Part shown: positions 16,555-25,716 of the stretch, piece after piece
Position numbering within the stretch: the stretch's first letter is position 1
Layout of the letters: each line of letters starts with the position of its first letter
From: G965197405 sp965197405
Lineage (GTDB): Bacteria; Chloroflexota; Dehalococcoidia; Lucifugimonadales; JAGWBF01
Direction: 5' to 3'
NCBI GenBank assembly: GCA_965197405.1
Contig: OZ240206.1
Span: 3,313,401 to 3,377,400 of the forward strand
Length of the DNA: 64,000 bases
Notes under the pieces: generated by a model
Databases searched by the model: none
What the model was told of the DNA's origin: nothing
The model's input: the letters and a program-made list of their open reading frames with translations, nothing else
Position numbers and translations under genes: made by a program

Positions 16555-16620
16555 GTAATCCCCTGGAAGGGATTGCATGTATGAAACGGTTTCATGGATG
16601 AAATCCCTTCCGAGGGATAA
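16555..16620. promoter_or_regulatory. Paired ATCCC-N5-GGGAT palindromes upstream of the T4SS operon
   Basis: AATCCCCTGGAAGGGATT (from 16557) and AATCCCTTCCGAGGGATAA (from 16602) are two near-palindromes 70-135 bases before the first T4SS gene. A third copy with the same flank (ATGGATGAAATCCC) lies at 29959-29985 before another element A gene. The arrangement suggests operators for one of the element's HTH proteins. Confidence 0.55.
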
Positions 16621-16690
16621 TGCTCGTCTTCCCGCGCCTCCACACTCGGTGGCAACCATCACGAGCCCATCGACGAGGAGGAGGCGAAAC

Positions 16691-17308
16691 GTGGGAGTTC
16701 CATCGACCATCCGAAAGTCCCTTGGCAGAGCCGGGCGGCTGATGCCCCTGGCCGCCGCGCTGCTCCTGGCGGCGCTTCTGGCGATCCCCGCAAGCAACAC
16801 GGCCCTGGCCCAGTCCCCGCCCGGCGACGAGATCGTCCTGGTCAACGCAGACCGGGAGTTCGTCGAGCGCAAGGGCGGAGGACAGTTCGTCGCCCGCCCC
16901 GTCTTCGACCGCAAGATCGCAAACCTCTTCTACGCCATCCGGGACGCCGACACCGGCGACTGGATCAGCGCCATGTACCGGGTGAAGGGCGGCGAGAAGA
17001 AGCGCAGCGACGGCTGGGAGTACTCGTGGGAGTACCCAGACCTGAAAGAGCACCTCGAGCTCGACCGGGACCGGGCCTACCTGCTGGTCATGCTGGCCGA
17101 GGCCGAGGACGGCAAGAGGGGCGACTTCTACGCCGTCATACCCATCCACCAGCCGGGGCGCATCTGGGACAAGATTCTGTCCGCCCTAAGCCCGGCGCGC
17201 TGGGCCAAAGCCTTCGCCGGCTGGGTCATCGAGGGCGTCCACGGGACCCTCTGCGGAGTTGTCGAGCGGGCGTCCGGCGAGGACGCCGACAACTGCCGAG
17301 GAGGGTAG
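16691..17308 (+). CDS. Secreted protein opening the T4SS operon
   Basis: The 205-residue protein starts at a GTG with AGGAGGAGG upstream. It has a signal peptide (RLMPLAAALLLAALLAIPASNTALA, cleaved before QSPPG), a small beta-rich domain (residues 40-140) and an amphipathic C-terminal helix (WAKAFAGWVIEGVHGTL). I do not recognise a family. Its position directly before a VirB6/TrbL-like gene (2-base gap) suggests an extracytoplasmic component of the conjugation channel. The open frame extends upstream to 16577, but that part overlaps the palindromes and lacks an SD. Confidence 0.6.
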   Translation: MGVPSTIRKSLGRAGRLMPLAAALLLAALLAIPASNTALAQSPPGDEIVLVNADREFVERKGGGQFVARPVFDRKIANLFYAIRDADTGDWISAMYRVKGGEKKRSDGWEYSWEYPDLKEHLELDRDRAYLLVMLAEAEDGKRGDFYAVIPIHQPGRIWDKILSALSPARWAKAFAGWVIEGVHGTLCGVVERASGEDADNCRGG

Positions 17309-17310
17309 AC

Positions 17311-18291
17311 GTGGCCGACATCATCACCGGCACCCCTCCCGATCTGACCTACGGCCACTGGCTGGTGCAGCAGGCGTGGATGGTCGTCTGGGCCGTCACC
17401 TCCGCCGCCCTGGTGGTCATCCTCGGCTGGATGGGCCTCTCGTTCATCATCTCCGACCACGTGGGCCGCGCCCAGGCGGGGTGGCGGGAGATGGTCCCCC
17501 GCCTGGTCCTCGGCCTGGTGGCCGCCGCGTCGTCCCTCTGGTGGTGCGCCCTGGTCCTGGACGTGGCCGACGCCGTGTCCGGCTTCATTGCCTACTCCCT
17601 GAACGTCACCCCCGGCGACATGCTGCGCTCGACCCTGAGCACGCTGATGACGGCGGTGCAGGCCGGGAGCGTGGGCATGGCGCTGCTGCTGGCGGCGCTC
17701 TACCTGGTCTACGGCTTTTTCGTGCTCTACGTCCTGGTGCAGATGGTGCTGCGCCTGGCCCTCATCGACATCCTGCTGGCCCTGGCCCCCATCGCGTTGG
17801 GGCTATGGATACTGCCCCACACGGCGGGCTGGGGCCGCCACTGGCTCCGGCTCTTCATGACGACGGTGTTCCAGCAGGCCATCCAGCTCATCGCCCTGGC
17901 GTTGGGCTTCGGGTTCCTGCGCGAGTTCGCCGCGATAGCGGCCTTCGAGCCGGTGCAGGACCTGATCTGGAAGCTGCTCATGTCCCTGGCCTTCATCTAC
18001 ATGGCGAGCCGCGTCCCCGCCATGTTGGGCAACGCGGGCACCTTCGACTCATGGCTCTCGATGCTCTACTTCGGCATGAACCTGCCCTCGTCGCTGATGC
18101 GGTCGGCCCGGACCATCGGGCTGCTGGCGGGCGGGGCCGCAGGGGGTCCGGGAGGGATGGCGGTGGGCGCGATGGCGGCCAGCGCGGGCGTCTCGGCAGC
18201 CGCGAGCGGCCTCAGCTCGGCGGCTTCGATGGCGACCCCATCGGGCGGCGGAGACGCGGGCGGCGACGCCCCCAAAAGCGCCGACGAGTAA
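17311..18291 (+). CDS. VirB6/TrbL-like polytopic T4SS membrane protein
   Basis: The 326-residue protein has about six or seven hydrophobic helices in residues 25-260 (for example AWMVVWAVTSAALVVILGW and MALLLAALYLVYGFFVLYV) and a Gly/Ala-rich C-terminal tail. The conserved-type segment LIDILLALAPIALGLW matches TrbL/VirB6-like channel proteins of monoderm-type T4SS. The start is GTG 17311 with GAGGAGGG upstream; the frame is open further upstream but overlaps the previous gene. It acts in the cytoplasmic membrane as part of the DNA-transfer channel. Confidence 0.75.
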   Translation: MADIITGTPPDLTYGHWLVQQAWMVVWAVTSAALVVILGWMGLSFIISDHVGRAQAGWREMVPRLVLGLVAAASSLWWCALVLDVADAVSGFIAYSLNVTPGDMLRSTLSTLMTAVQAGSVGMALLLAALYLVYGFFVLYVLVQMVLRLALIDILLALAPIALGLWILPHTAGWGRHWLRLFMTTVFQQAIQLIALALGFGFLREFAAIAAFEPVQDLIWKLLMSLAFIYMASRVPAMLGNAGTFDSWLSMLYFGMNLPSSLMRSARTIGLLAGGAAGGPGGMAVGAMAASAGVSAAASGLSSAASMATPSGGGDAGGDAPKSADE

Positions 18292-18436
18292 CGACAACTA
18301 CAACCCATGCGGCGCGGCCCGGCCCAATCAAGAACGCGAAGGAGGTGGGAGCGATGTGCAGCTAGCCGAGCGGAGACAGCGAGACCGATAGAGACCAGCA
18401 AGAGACTCCGAAACGGAGTCCGAGAGGAGAGAAGGA
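18292..18436 (+). other. Spacer in the T4SS operon with a three-codon mini-ORF
   Basis: AAGGAGG at 18339-18345 is followed by ATG TGC AGC TAG at 18354-18365. It may be a remnant, or a tiny upstream ORF in front of the pilin gene. Nothing else is evident. Confidence 0.35.
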
Positions 18437-18706
18437 ATGGAAGACCTGACACAGACCATATCGAACCTGGTGGGCATCCTGCTGGGCGTCGTGGGGGCCA
18501 TTGGCGTGGGCTTCTTCATCTACGGGGCCTACCTGTACCTCACGGCCAGCGGAGCGCCCCACCAGATGGAGCGCGGCAAGAGCGCCATGATGACCGCCCT
18601 GGCGGGCATCGTCCTGGCGATGGTGGCCTACGGCGTCGTGGAGTTGGTGATGAACGCGGTGGTGGGATCGCCGGTGGACCCCAACGTGCCCAACCCCACG
18701 GAGTAG
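18437..18706 (+). CDS. VirB2/TrbC-like pilin candidate
   Basis: The 89-residue protein has two hydrophobic segments: ILLGVVGAIGVGFFIYGAYLYL, and a second one ending GIVLAMVAYGVVELVMN. A short polar loop (SGAPHQMERGKSAM) separates them. This two-helix layout with a polar loop is that of VirB2-type major pilins in Gram-positive-type T4SS. It lies between the VirB6-like and PrgI-like genes, the usual neighbourhood. It lacks a long cleavable signal. Confidence 0.65.
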   Translation: MEDLTQTISNLVGILLGVVGAIGVGFFIYGAYLYLTASGAPHQMERGKSAMMTALAGIVLAMVAYGVVELVMNAVVGSPVDPNVPNPTE

Positions 18707-18731
18707 GCGGACGCAGGAAGGAGAGAGAGCT

Positions 18732-20432
18732 ATGAGAGAACATGAGGTGCCGACCCACGTGCAGGCCGAGGACAGGGTGCTGCTGTGGTTCACGTTTCCC
18801 CAGGTGGTGGCGATGACGGCGGTGTGCGCCCTGTCCTACGGCGCATACCGCTACGCCCCCGTCGGGCCGTCCGAGATGAGGATGGCGATTGCCGTCCTCA
18901 TGGGCCTGGTTGGGCTGGTCGCCGTCGTCGGGAAGATAGGCGGTCGGCGGCTGCCCCTGGTGGCCGCCGACCTGTTGAAGTACCGGCTTGGGGCGAGGCT
19001 CTACGCCGGGCCGCCGTCCGAGCTGATGCGGAGCGAGCCGCCCGCCCCGGCCCAGCAGGTGAAGGGCGGCCCCGGCCCCCTGCGGCTGATGGCGAGGCGG
19101 GCGGGCAAGACCCTGCGCCGCCTCCGCCCCAAGCGCAAGGGCCGGGGGCGGAAGGGCGGGCGGATGCCCTTCCGCCCCCACCGCTGGTTCGGCAAGCCCA
19201 AGAGGACGGAGGCTGACAAGGACAACATCAACGGCAAGGACAAGCGCAAGAAGAAGCCGAAGGGCTTCCTCGCGGTCATGGCCGCCGTCGCTCTGGCGGC
19301 GGCGGTCGCCGTCCCACAGGCGGCCCTTGCCGACGACCACGAGCCGTGGCGGGATGAGATCGACTTCGAGGTGACGGAGCCGGTGGAGGGGCGGCGGCTC
19401 TTCGTCGAGGGACTCACCGTCTCCGGCGACCGGGCCGCCGTCACCCTGCGGGCCGCCACCGCCCTGGACATCCGGGTGCGGGCCTTCGGCGGGCCGGAGG
19501 GCAGTTGGCTGCGCTTCTGGGGATCGGCCTCCCTGGACGAGGGGGAGAGCATCGACTATTCCCTCCCGCTGCACGGACCCGCTCCGTCCTTCACCTTCTC
19601 GTGGGAGGACACGCTGGGGCAGGCTGGGGCCGTCACCGTCGAGGGCGGACAGATCCCGTACCCCCTTCCGGCCATCGACGGGGAGCTCTGCGACCTGCGG
19701 GTCGTCTCCCTGAGCTGGAGTCCGGGGGTCGTCGAAGGAGCCGTCGCCTCCGAGTGCGTGTCCACCATCGAGCACCCGGTCGAGCTTCAGACGGTGGCCG
19801 GACACGCCAGCGTCACCGAGACGGCGCTGATGGACGCCGAGGTGACGGCCATCGCCGGAACCCTCACGGTCGCCGGAAGCGGCTCCCAGGCCAGCGCGTC
19901 CTTCGTGCCGGGCGGCGAAACCCGCTTCCGGCTTCCCGTCGGAGCGGGCGAGGCCGTCCACGCCGTGTCCATTGAGGCCGACCTTGAGGCGAGTCTCAGC
20001 ATCCCGATGCCCCCGCTGACGCGGCTCACCCACCACCCGGCCCGGGTCGAACACGTCACCAAGACCGTGCATCTCCATCGCCCGGGGGACAGCGACTCCG
20101 ACAGTGAGACGGCGACGGCCACCTGCGAGGACGGCTCCACGTCGTCCGCCACCGCGACGGCCTACGCCTACGTCCCCAGCGCCACCATCGCCAGGCAGGT
20201 GACGGTGAACGTCCAGCACAAGGAACACGTGAAGGCCGAGACGGTAGAGCGGTCGCCCATCGGCCGGAGCCGTGATGAGGCCCTGGCCCTGGCGTCGAGT
20301 GTCGGGGCCGACGACCCCTTCCAGGCGCTGGTCCTGCCGGAGCCTGAGCCGGTTGACCCGCCCGCCGAGCAGGAGCCCGCAGACGGCCTGAGCGACTGGT
20401 TCAGTATCCTGGGATGGGAGTGGCCCTGGTGA
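18732..20432 (+). CDS. PrgI/VirB3-like protein fused to a large extracytoplasmic domain
   Basis: The protein has 566 residues. Residues 1-95 look like PrgI family proteins (EVPTHVQAEDRVLLWFTFPQ, then two membrane helices), the VirB3-equivalent that pairs with VirB4. Residues 95-185 form a highly basic linker (KGRGRKGGRMPFR and GKDKRKKKPKG). Residues 186-210 form a second signal-like helix (FLAVMAAVALAAAVAVPQAA), followed by about 350 residues of beta-rich, Thr/Ser-rich extracytoplasmic sequence. PrgI proteins are usually only about 100-130 residues, so this looks like a fusion. Confidence 0.7.
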   Translation: MREHEVPTHVQAEDRVLLWFTFPQVVAMTAVCALSYGAYRYAPVGPSEMRMAIAVLMGLVGLVAVVGKIGGRRLPLVAADLLKYRLGARLYAGPPSELMRSEPPAPAQQVKGGPGPLRLMARRAGKTLRRLRPKRKGRGRKGGRMPFRPHRWFGKPKRTEADKDNINGKDKRKKKPKGFLAVMAAVALAAAVAVPQAALADDHEPWRDEIDFEVTEPVEGRRLFVEGLTVSGDRAAVTLRAATALDIRVRAFGGPEGSWLRFWGSASLDEGESIDYSLPLHGPAPSFTFSWEDTLGQAGAVTVEGGQIPYPLPAIDGELCDLRVVSLSWSPGVVEGAVASECVSTIEHPVELQTVAGHASVTETALMDAEVTAIAGTLTVAGSGSQASASFVPGGETRFRLPVGAGEAVHAVSIEADLEASLSIPMPPLTRLTHHPARVEHVTKTVHLHRPGDSDSDSETATATCEDGSTSSATATAYAYVPSATIARQVTVNVQHKEHVKAETVERSPIGRSRDEALALASSVGADDPFQALVLPEPEPVDPPAEQEPADGLSDWFSILGWEWPW

Positions 20433-20746
20433 GGCGTCTATTGACGGCAACCCTTCTGGCCGGGGCTGCGCTGGCGACCACCGGCGCGGCCCCGCCCGAG
20501 GAGCAGGCCATGCTGGACGCCTTCGACCGGGTGTTGACTGCGATGGCCTACGCCGCCTCCGGACTCTGCCTCTTCGCCATCGTCTGGGCGGGCTTCGTCC
20601 TGATGGCCGAGGGAGCCGAGGAGCGGGGCGGCGGCAAGGCCAAGAGCGCCGTCGTGATGGCCGTCGTCGGCCTGGTGCTGGTCCTTCTGGCCAAGGCCGT
20701 CGCCGCGCTGCTGCGCAGCGGCCTCGTCCCGTTCCCCACCCCCTAG
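20414..20746 (+). CDS. Second VirB2-like small membrane protein
   Basis: The 110-residue protein has a signal-like N-terminus (RRLLTATLLAGAALATTGA) and two further hydrophobic helices (AYAASGLCLFAIVWAGFVLM and VVMAVVGLVLVLLAKAVAAL) separated by EGAEERGGGKAKS. The fold matches VirB2/TrbC-type pilins. It overlaps the end of the PrgI fusion by 19 bases if ATG 20414 is used; GTG starts at 20420 or 20429 are also possible. With 18437-18706 this makes two pilin-like genes in one operon. Confidence 0.6.
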   Translation: MGVALVRRLLTATLLAGAALATTGAAPPEEQAMLDAFDRVLTAMAYAASGLCLFAIVWAGFVLMAEGAEERGGGKAKSAVVMAVVGLVLVLLAKAVAALLRSGLVPFPTP

Positions 20747-20765
20747 CGCAAAGGAGAAGACCGAG

Positions 20766-23006
20766 TTGAAGAAGCCGATTGAACGAATCAAGACAACCGG
20801 AGCGGAGGGGCCGCCGGATAGCGCAGCCGTTCCGCAGGACATTTCAACCGAACCCCAGGACCCGGCCCCCAAGCCGCCGCCACCCCTACCCCCGTTCTTC
20901 ATGCTCTCCCACTTGGAGGAGGACGGCCCCGTGCGCCTGGACGGGGTGAAGCTCGGCGTGTGCGAGGTGATGGGCCTCGAAATAGACGAGCCGAAGCTGG
21001 GGGCTTTCGCCGGGGCGCTCAACGCCTGCGACTTCCCCGTGCAGCTCCTCATCCGTCAGCACCCGCCGCGCCTTGGCGGGCTGCGGGACAAGCTCACGGA
21101 GGCCCAACCGGGCAACCTGCCGCCGCAGACCGAGGCCGCGTCGGAGTCGCTTCGCAGGCTGTTGACCGACCTGGAGGCCCGCGATGGCATCCTCGACCGG
21201 CGCTTCTACGCCGTGTGCGAGTTCGGGCGGTTCGACGAGCTGCGCGGCCTGCTGGCGCGGGCCGGGCTGTCCGTCCACCCCTTCAACGGCAGGCGTCTGC
21301 GGATGCTGATGCTGGCCTCGGCCCTGGGCGGCACCCCCGCCGAGATGGACGAGGAGACGCCGGTGGAGGTGGAGATGCGCCGCCGCGAGGTGCGCGTCGG
21401 AGACCGCCTGGTCCGCTCCCTCCACCTGGGCAAGTGGCCCCGCTCCCTGGCCCCCGGCTTCCTCCAGAGCCTCATGGCCGCAGGCGCGCCGATGGACCTG
21501 TCCATCCACGTGGGGTCGATTCCCGCTGAGCAGGCGGCCAGGACGCTGGAGTGGCAGAAGGTCCGCTTCGAGTCCGCCCAGTCGCTGTCCTTCAAGCGGG
21601 GCCGCACCATGTCCCCGGAGGCGGAGATCGCCCTGGAGGACGTGACCCGGCTCAGGGACGAGGTGCAGCGGGGACGCGAAAGGCTCTTCCACGCGTCGCT
21701 CTCCATCACCCTTCACGCCAAGGACGAGACGTCGCTCAAAGAGATGACCCAGCGGGCCAAGGCCCACTTCGCCGCCACGCTGGGCAAGCTGGACCCCCTG
21801 GCCTTCCGCCAGCGCGAGGGCATCCTGTCCACCCTGCCCCTGGCCCTCAACGCCGTGGCCGTGTGGCGGACGCTGGACACGTCGTCGCTGGCGAGGCTGT
21901 TTCCCTTCTCGCCGCCGGACCTGGACACCCGGAGCGGCACCCTCTATGGCATCGACATGCGGGCCTGCGCCCCGGTGGTCTACGACCCCTGGGACGGGAC
22001 GCACCTGAACGCCAACACCGCCGTCCTCGCAAGGTCGGGCAGCGGCAAGTCCTTCGCCACCAAGCTGGGGATGCTCAGGGGCCTGTGCCGGGGCGTCACC
22101 GCCTACGTCATCGACCCCGAGGGCGAGTACGCGGACATGGCAAGGGCGGCAGGAGGGCGAGTCATCTCCCCAGGCGTTCCGGGCCAGGGCATGAACCCCT
22201 TCGTCATCGACAGGGGCGACTCGGAGGAGCTGCTCCAGCGCATCGGCAGCCTGAGAAGGCTCATCGAGGTGATGGTGGGCGAGAGCCTCGGCGCGGAGCG
22301 CAGGGCCTCCCTCGACCACGCCCTGGCGGGCTACTACGCCCACACCAGAGAGCGGACCGGCTTCCGCGACTTCTACGCCTACCTCGAAGGGGAGGCGAAC
22401 GACCTCTCTCGCCTGTTGCGGCCCTTCGCCACCGGCAGCCTGCGCAACCTGCTCTCCGACGAGGGCGACGACCTGCTGGGCAACGAGGCCCTGGTGACGG
22501 TCTTCGACCTGCGGCTGCTGGAGCCGGAGCTTCGGCCCGCCGCCGCGATGGTCTGCACCGAGACGGTGTGGGCGGCGGCGGCCCAGGACCCCAAGCCGAG
22601 GCTGCTGGTGGTGGACGAGGTGTGGTCGATCATGCAGCACCCCGAAGGCGCGGCCTTCATGGTCAGCATGGCGAAGCGGGCGAGGAAGCACCGCCTCGGT
22701 TTGCAGTTCATAACACAGGACGTCCAGGACCTTCTCTCCGAGGACTCATCGCGCACCATCACCGGACATTCGGGAAGGGCGCTCCTCCAGAACGCCGCCT
22801 TCAAGCTCCTGCTCCAGCAGGACGCCGCCGCCATCAGCACGGTCGGCGACGCCTTCGACCTGCCCCAGGACCTCCAACGCTGGCTGCTGTCGTGCCCGCG
22901 CGGAGACGGCCTGTTGCTGGCGAAGGGCAACCGCTTCCCCGTGCGCATCGAGGCCACCCCGGAGGAGACGGCCGTGATCGAGTGGAGGCAGGGCGGTCAC
23001 AGGTAG
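20766..23006 (+). CDS. virB4: VirB4/TraC-family T4SS ATPase
   Basis: The 746-residue product has a Pro-rich N-terminus (residues 20-40) and a VirB4 N-terminal region. The ATPase core has Walker A LARSGSGKSFATK (about residue 425), the downstream AYVIDPEGEYADMARAAGG, and Walker B LLVVDEVWSIM. QFITQDVQDLL and the C-terminal ITGHSGRALLQNAAFKLLLQQ segment are typical of the family. The start is TTG with AAAGGAG upstream. It energises pilus assembly and substrate transfer at the cytoplasmic membrane, and is the clearest proof that this operon is a T4SS. Confidence 0.9.
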   Translation: MKKPIERIKTTGAEGPPDSAAVPQDISTEPQDPAPKPPPPLPPFFMLSHLEEDGPVRLDGVKLGVCEVMGLEIDEPKLGAFAGALNACDFPVQLLIRQHPPRLGGLRDKLTEAQPGNLPPQTEAASESLRRLLTDLEARDGILDRRFYAVCEFGRFDELRGLLARAGLSVHPFNGRRLRMLMLASALGGTPAEMDEETPVEVEMRRREVRVGDRLVRSLHLGKWPRSLAPGFLQSLMAAGAPMDLSIHVGSIPAEQAARTLEWQKVRFESAQSLSFKRGRTMSPEAEIALEDVTRLRDEVQRGRERLFHASLSITLHAKDETSLKEMTQRAKAHFAATLGKLDPLAFRQREGILSTLPLALNAVAVWRTLDTSSLARLFPFSPPDLDTRSGTLYGIDMRACAPVVYDPWDGTHLNANTAVLARSGSGKSFATKLGMLRGLCRGVTAYVIDPEGEYADMARAAGGRVISPGVPGQGMNPFVIDRGDSEELLQRIGSLRRLIEVMVGESLGAERRASLDHALAGYYAHTRERTGFRDFYAYLEGEANDLSRLLRPFATGSLRNLLSDEGDDLLGNEALVTVFDLRLLEPELRPAAAMVCTETVWAAAAQDPKPRLLVVDEVWSIMQHPEGAAFMVSMAKRARKHRLGLQFITQDVQDLLSEDSSRTITGHSGRALLQNAAFKLLLQQDAAAISTVGDAFDLPQDLQRWLLSCPRGDGLLLAKGNRFPVRIEATPEETAVIEWRQGGHR

Positions 23007-23049
23007 AACTGCCAACAGATACAGAACGCGAGACAGGAGGAAGCAACGG

Positions 23050-25716
23050 ATGAACGATGGAGATAGACCAAGAGACACGGAAAGACGGTACTGCGAACCA
23101 TGCCAAGACCCCAATAGAAGAAGGAGAACAAAGATGAAATCGAACCCGATGAAGTGGCTGATGAACGACGGAGAGAAGAAGAGGCCCGTGCTGCTGGCGG
23201 TGACCCCGCCCCGCGCAGGCGAACGAACCCTGCTGGGGGTGGAGAACCTGCTCCAGTCCATCGCGGTGCCGGAGCCGTTCTCCCTGGAGTTGGCCGGGGA
23301 CGCCGACGGCGTGATTCTGATGGCCCGCTGCCTCGACGACCAGGTGGCGCGCGCCCAGATCGCCGCCCACTATCCCCAGGCGCGCATTTACGAGGTACAG
23401 CCGGCGGACGACCCGTTTCGGACCGAAGAGGGCGAGCAGGCGTGGTCGATGACGCTCAGGGCCGACGGCCCCGAGTACGTGCCGCTCAGGGTCTTCAAGG
23501 ACGACGACCTGCTCGACCCAGGGTCCGATCCCATCATCGCTCTCATGGGAGCCCTGTGCGACTTGAAGGACGGTGAGCGGGTCGTGTCGCGGCTCATGCT
23601 GCGCTCCCTGGGACCCGACTGGTCGCAGGCCCACATGGAGAAGGCCCACCAACCTGCCGTGGAGCAGAGGCGGGACCCATCCTACACCTACCAGACCAGA
23701 CCCCTGCGCATGGATGGCGTGACCATGGCCGTCCTCGGCGTCGCCGCCGTCGCCGCTCTTCAGGGCTACCTGTGGGTGCAGGACGGGGAGATATGGAAGA
23801 CCGCGCTACTGGGAACGGGGACGGTCCTGGGGCTCGCCGCGGGCGGCTGGGCATGGCACCGCTGGAAAAAGGCCCGCAGCCGCGTCTACGACCCGCTGCT
23901 CATCAAGGAGAAGGTCTCCCGCATCGCCTTCGAAGCGGAGATACAGGTCACGGCGATACTGCCCACGGACGCGAACCCTAAGCGCGGAAGCGAACTCCTG
24001 GATCGGGCGGCGGCGGCCTACCGGCACTACGACAATCCGGCGGGCGCGCGCTTCAAGGTCGGCAAAGTGCGGCCCGCCGCGCCCGACCCCCTGGCAATGC
24101 ACCCGTCAGGCCCTGGCCTGTTCGGCAAGCGCAGCGTCCTGGGAGTCCGCGAGGCGGCGGCCCTCTGGCATCCGCCGGGGGCCAGGGACGAGACGCCCCT
24201 GGTGGAGCGGTCGGGCGCAAGGGCGCTCATTCCTTCCGCCAAGGGCGTCAGGGGCGGGGCGCTGGTGGGAGAGACCACGGCGGGCAGTCCCAGGGAGATA
24301 CGTTTCTCCGAAGACCTGCTAAGACGCCACCACCTCTACGTCGCCCGCACCCGCATGGGCAAGTCCACCCTCATGCACCACGTCGTCGCCCACAAGATGG
24401 AGGAGAAGGCGGCGGGCAGGGACCCGGACGCCATCGTCGTCGTCGATCCCCACGCCGACCTTGTGGGGGGAGTGCTCAGTCACGTTCCCGAGTCGCTCAT
24501 CGACCGGGTGCGCCTGATAGACCTAGCCGACGAGCGGGGAGCGCCCGGCATAAACCTGCTGGACACCCGCGTCTTCTCCGACCGTGACCGCACCGCCGAC
24601 TCGGTGGTGCGCGTGGCTAAGGGCCTGTGGGACCAGTGGGGGCCGAGGATGCAGTCCATATTGGAGTTCACCGTCAAGACGCTCCACGAGGCCAACGAGC
24701 GCACCAACGCCGACGAGCAGTACACCATCCTCGACGGCCTCAAGCTCCTCTCCGACGACAAGAACTTCCAGGACACTGTGCTGGCCAAGGTGAGCGACTC
24801 CTACCTGTCGGAGTGGTGGGCCAGGGACTTCAAGAACTGGACCTACCAGTACCGCGCCGAGGCGCTGGCTCCGGTGCAGACGAGGCTCAACTACTACGCC
24901 TCCTCCAAGCGGGCGAGGGCCATCCTGGGCCAGCGCCGCTCCACCATAGACCTGAGAAAGACCATCCATGATGGCGGGATACTGCTGGTGTCCACCGCCC
25001 AGGGAACGGCCGGCCGGGACGTGGCCGCCCTGGTGGGGGCATCGATCCTCAACCTGGTTGACGCCGTGATACGGGAGCAGGGAAGCCTGTCTCCAGAGAA
25101 GCGTCGGGGGGCGTTGGTGGTGGTGGACGAGATGCAGTCGATGCCCGGCGTGGACTACGAGTCGATGCTGTCGGAGCTTGGCAAGTTCGGCGCGTCGTTC
25201 ATCCTCGCCGCCCAGAGCCTGGCCAAGCTGGACGACCTCTCCCGCACCATGCGCGACACCATCCTTGCCAACGTGGGGTGTCTCGCCGTCTTCCAGGTGG
25301 CGGGCAGCGACGCCAGGCAGCTTGTGTGGGAGCTGGGCAAGGAGCGGGTGACCGAGGACGACATCACCTCGCTGCCGGTGCACCACTGCTACGTCAGGGC
25401 CACGGTGGGAAAGGAGCGCATGGACGCCTTCTCGATGGCGGTCAGGGAGCCGGGGGGAGGAGACCCAGCGAGGGCCGCCCGCATCCGAGCCGACGCCGCT
25501 TCCTATGTCACGGCGGCGAAGGACATGGCCGCCGGTGAGGTGGAGTCGGCCAAGAAGGTGGGAGGCTCTCAGAAGGGCGTGAATGCCCCCAAGCCCAATA
25601 ACGGGGAGGCGAAGACCGAGGAGCAGGGCGCTCCCCAGCCGCCCAAGAAGCATAAGCCGCGCACCCGCAACAACAATCCCTCCAAGGAGGGTGACGCCGA
25701 CGGGGAGGCGTCGTGA
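23050..25716 (+). CDS. VirD4/TraG-type coupling protein (T4CP)
   Basis: The 888-residue protein has a 215-residue N-terminal region, then two membrane helices (MAVLGVAAVAALQGYLWV and LLGTGTVLGLAAGGWAWH). The ATPase follows, with Walker A YVARTRMGKSTLMHH, the segment IVVVDPHADLVGG, and Walker B LVVVDEMQSMPG. FILAAQSLAKLDDL matches the TraG/TraD sensor region. It couples the transferred DNA-protein complex to the channel. ATG 23050 has AGGAGG upstream; ATG 23134 has an equally good AAGGAG and would remove 28 charged residues. A basic, low-complexity C-terminal tail follows residue 830. Confidence 0.85.
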   Translation: MNDGDRPRDTERRYCEPCQDPNRRRRTKMKSNPMKWLMNDGEKKRPVLLAVTPPRAGERTLLGVENLLQSIAVPEPFSLELAGDADGVILMARCLDDQVARAQIAAHYPQARIYEVQPADDPFRTEEGEQAWSMTLRADGPEYVPLRVFKDDDLLDPGSDPIIALMGALCDLKDGERVVSRLMLRSLGPDWSQAHMEKAHQPAVEQRRDPSYTYQTRPLRMDGVTMAVLGVAAVAALQGYLWVQDGEIWKTALLGTGTVLGLAAGGWAWHRWKKARSRVYDPLLIKEKVSRIAFEAEIQVTAILPTDANPKRGSELLDRAAAAYRHYDNPAGARFKVGKVRPAAPDPLAMHPSGPGLFGKRSVLGVREAAALWHPPGARDETPLVERSGARALIPSAKGVRGGALVGETTAGSPREIRFSEDLLRRHHLYVARTRMGKSTLMHHVVAHKMEEKAAGRDPDAIVVVDPHADLVGGVLSHVPESLIDRVRLIDLADERGAPGINLLDTRVFSDRDRTADSVVRVAKGLWDQWGPRMQSILEFTVKTLHEANERTNADEQYTILDGLKLLSDDKNFQDTVLAKVSDSYLSEWWARDFKNWTYQYRAEALAPVQTRLNYYASSKRARAILGQRRSTIDLRKTIHDGGILLVSTAQGTAGRDVAALVGASILNLVDAVIREQGSLSPEKRRGALVVVDEMQSMPGVDYESMLSELGKFGASFILAAQSLAKLDDLSRTMRDTILANVGCLAVFQVAGSDARQLVWELGKERVTEDDITSLPVHHCYVRATVGKERMDAFSMAVREPGGGDPARAARIRADAASYVTAAKDMAAGEVESAKKVGGSQKGVNAPKPNNGEAKTEEQGAPQPPKKHKPRTRNNNPSKEGDADGEAS

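Larger units (their letters stand above)
16291..16690. other. Intergenic region between divergent coiled-coil gene and T4SS operon
   Basis: This 400-bp region contains two GCAAACTTGC copies (16361-16370 and 16491-16500), two CCGTTTTC motifs, the block conserved with element B, and two copies of an ATCCC-N5-GGGAT palindrome near the T4SS genes. It must hold both divergent promoters and is the best candidate for oriT or a replication origin. Confidence 0.5.

Noticed and set aside
18540..20450. 636-codon leftward open frame
   Set aside because: It lies antisense to the pilin-like and PrgI-fusion genes; Gly/Arg/Pro-rich shadow of high-GC coding.
20886..22691. 601-codon leftward open frame
   Set aside because: Antisense to the clearly recognised VirB4 ATPase.
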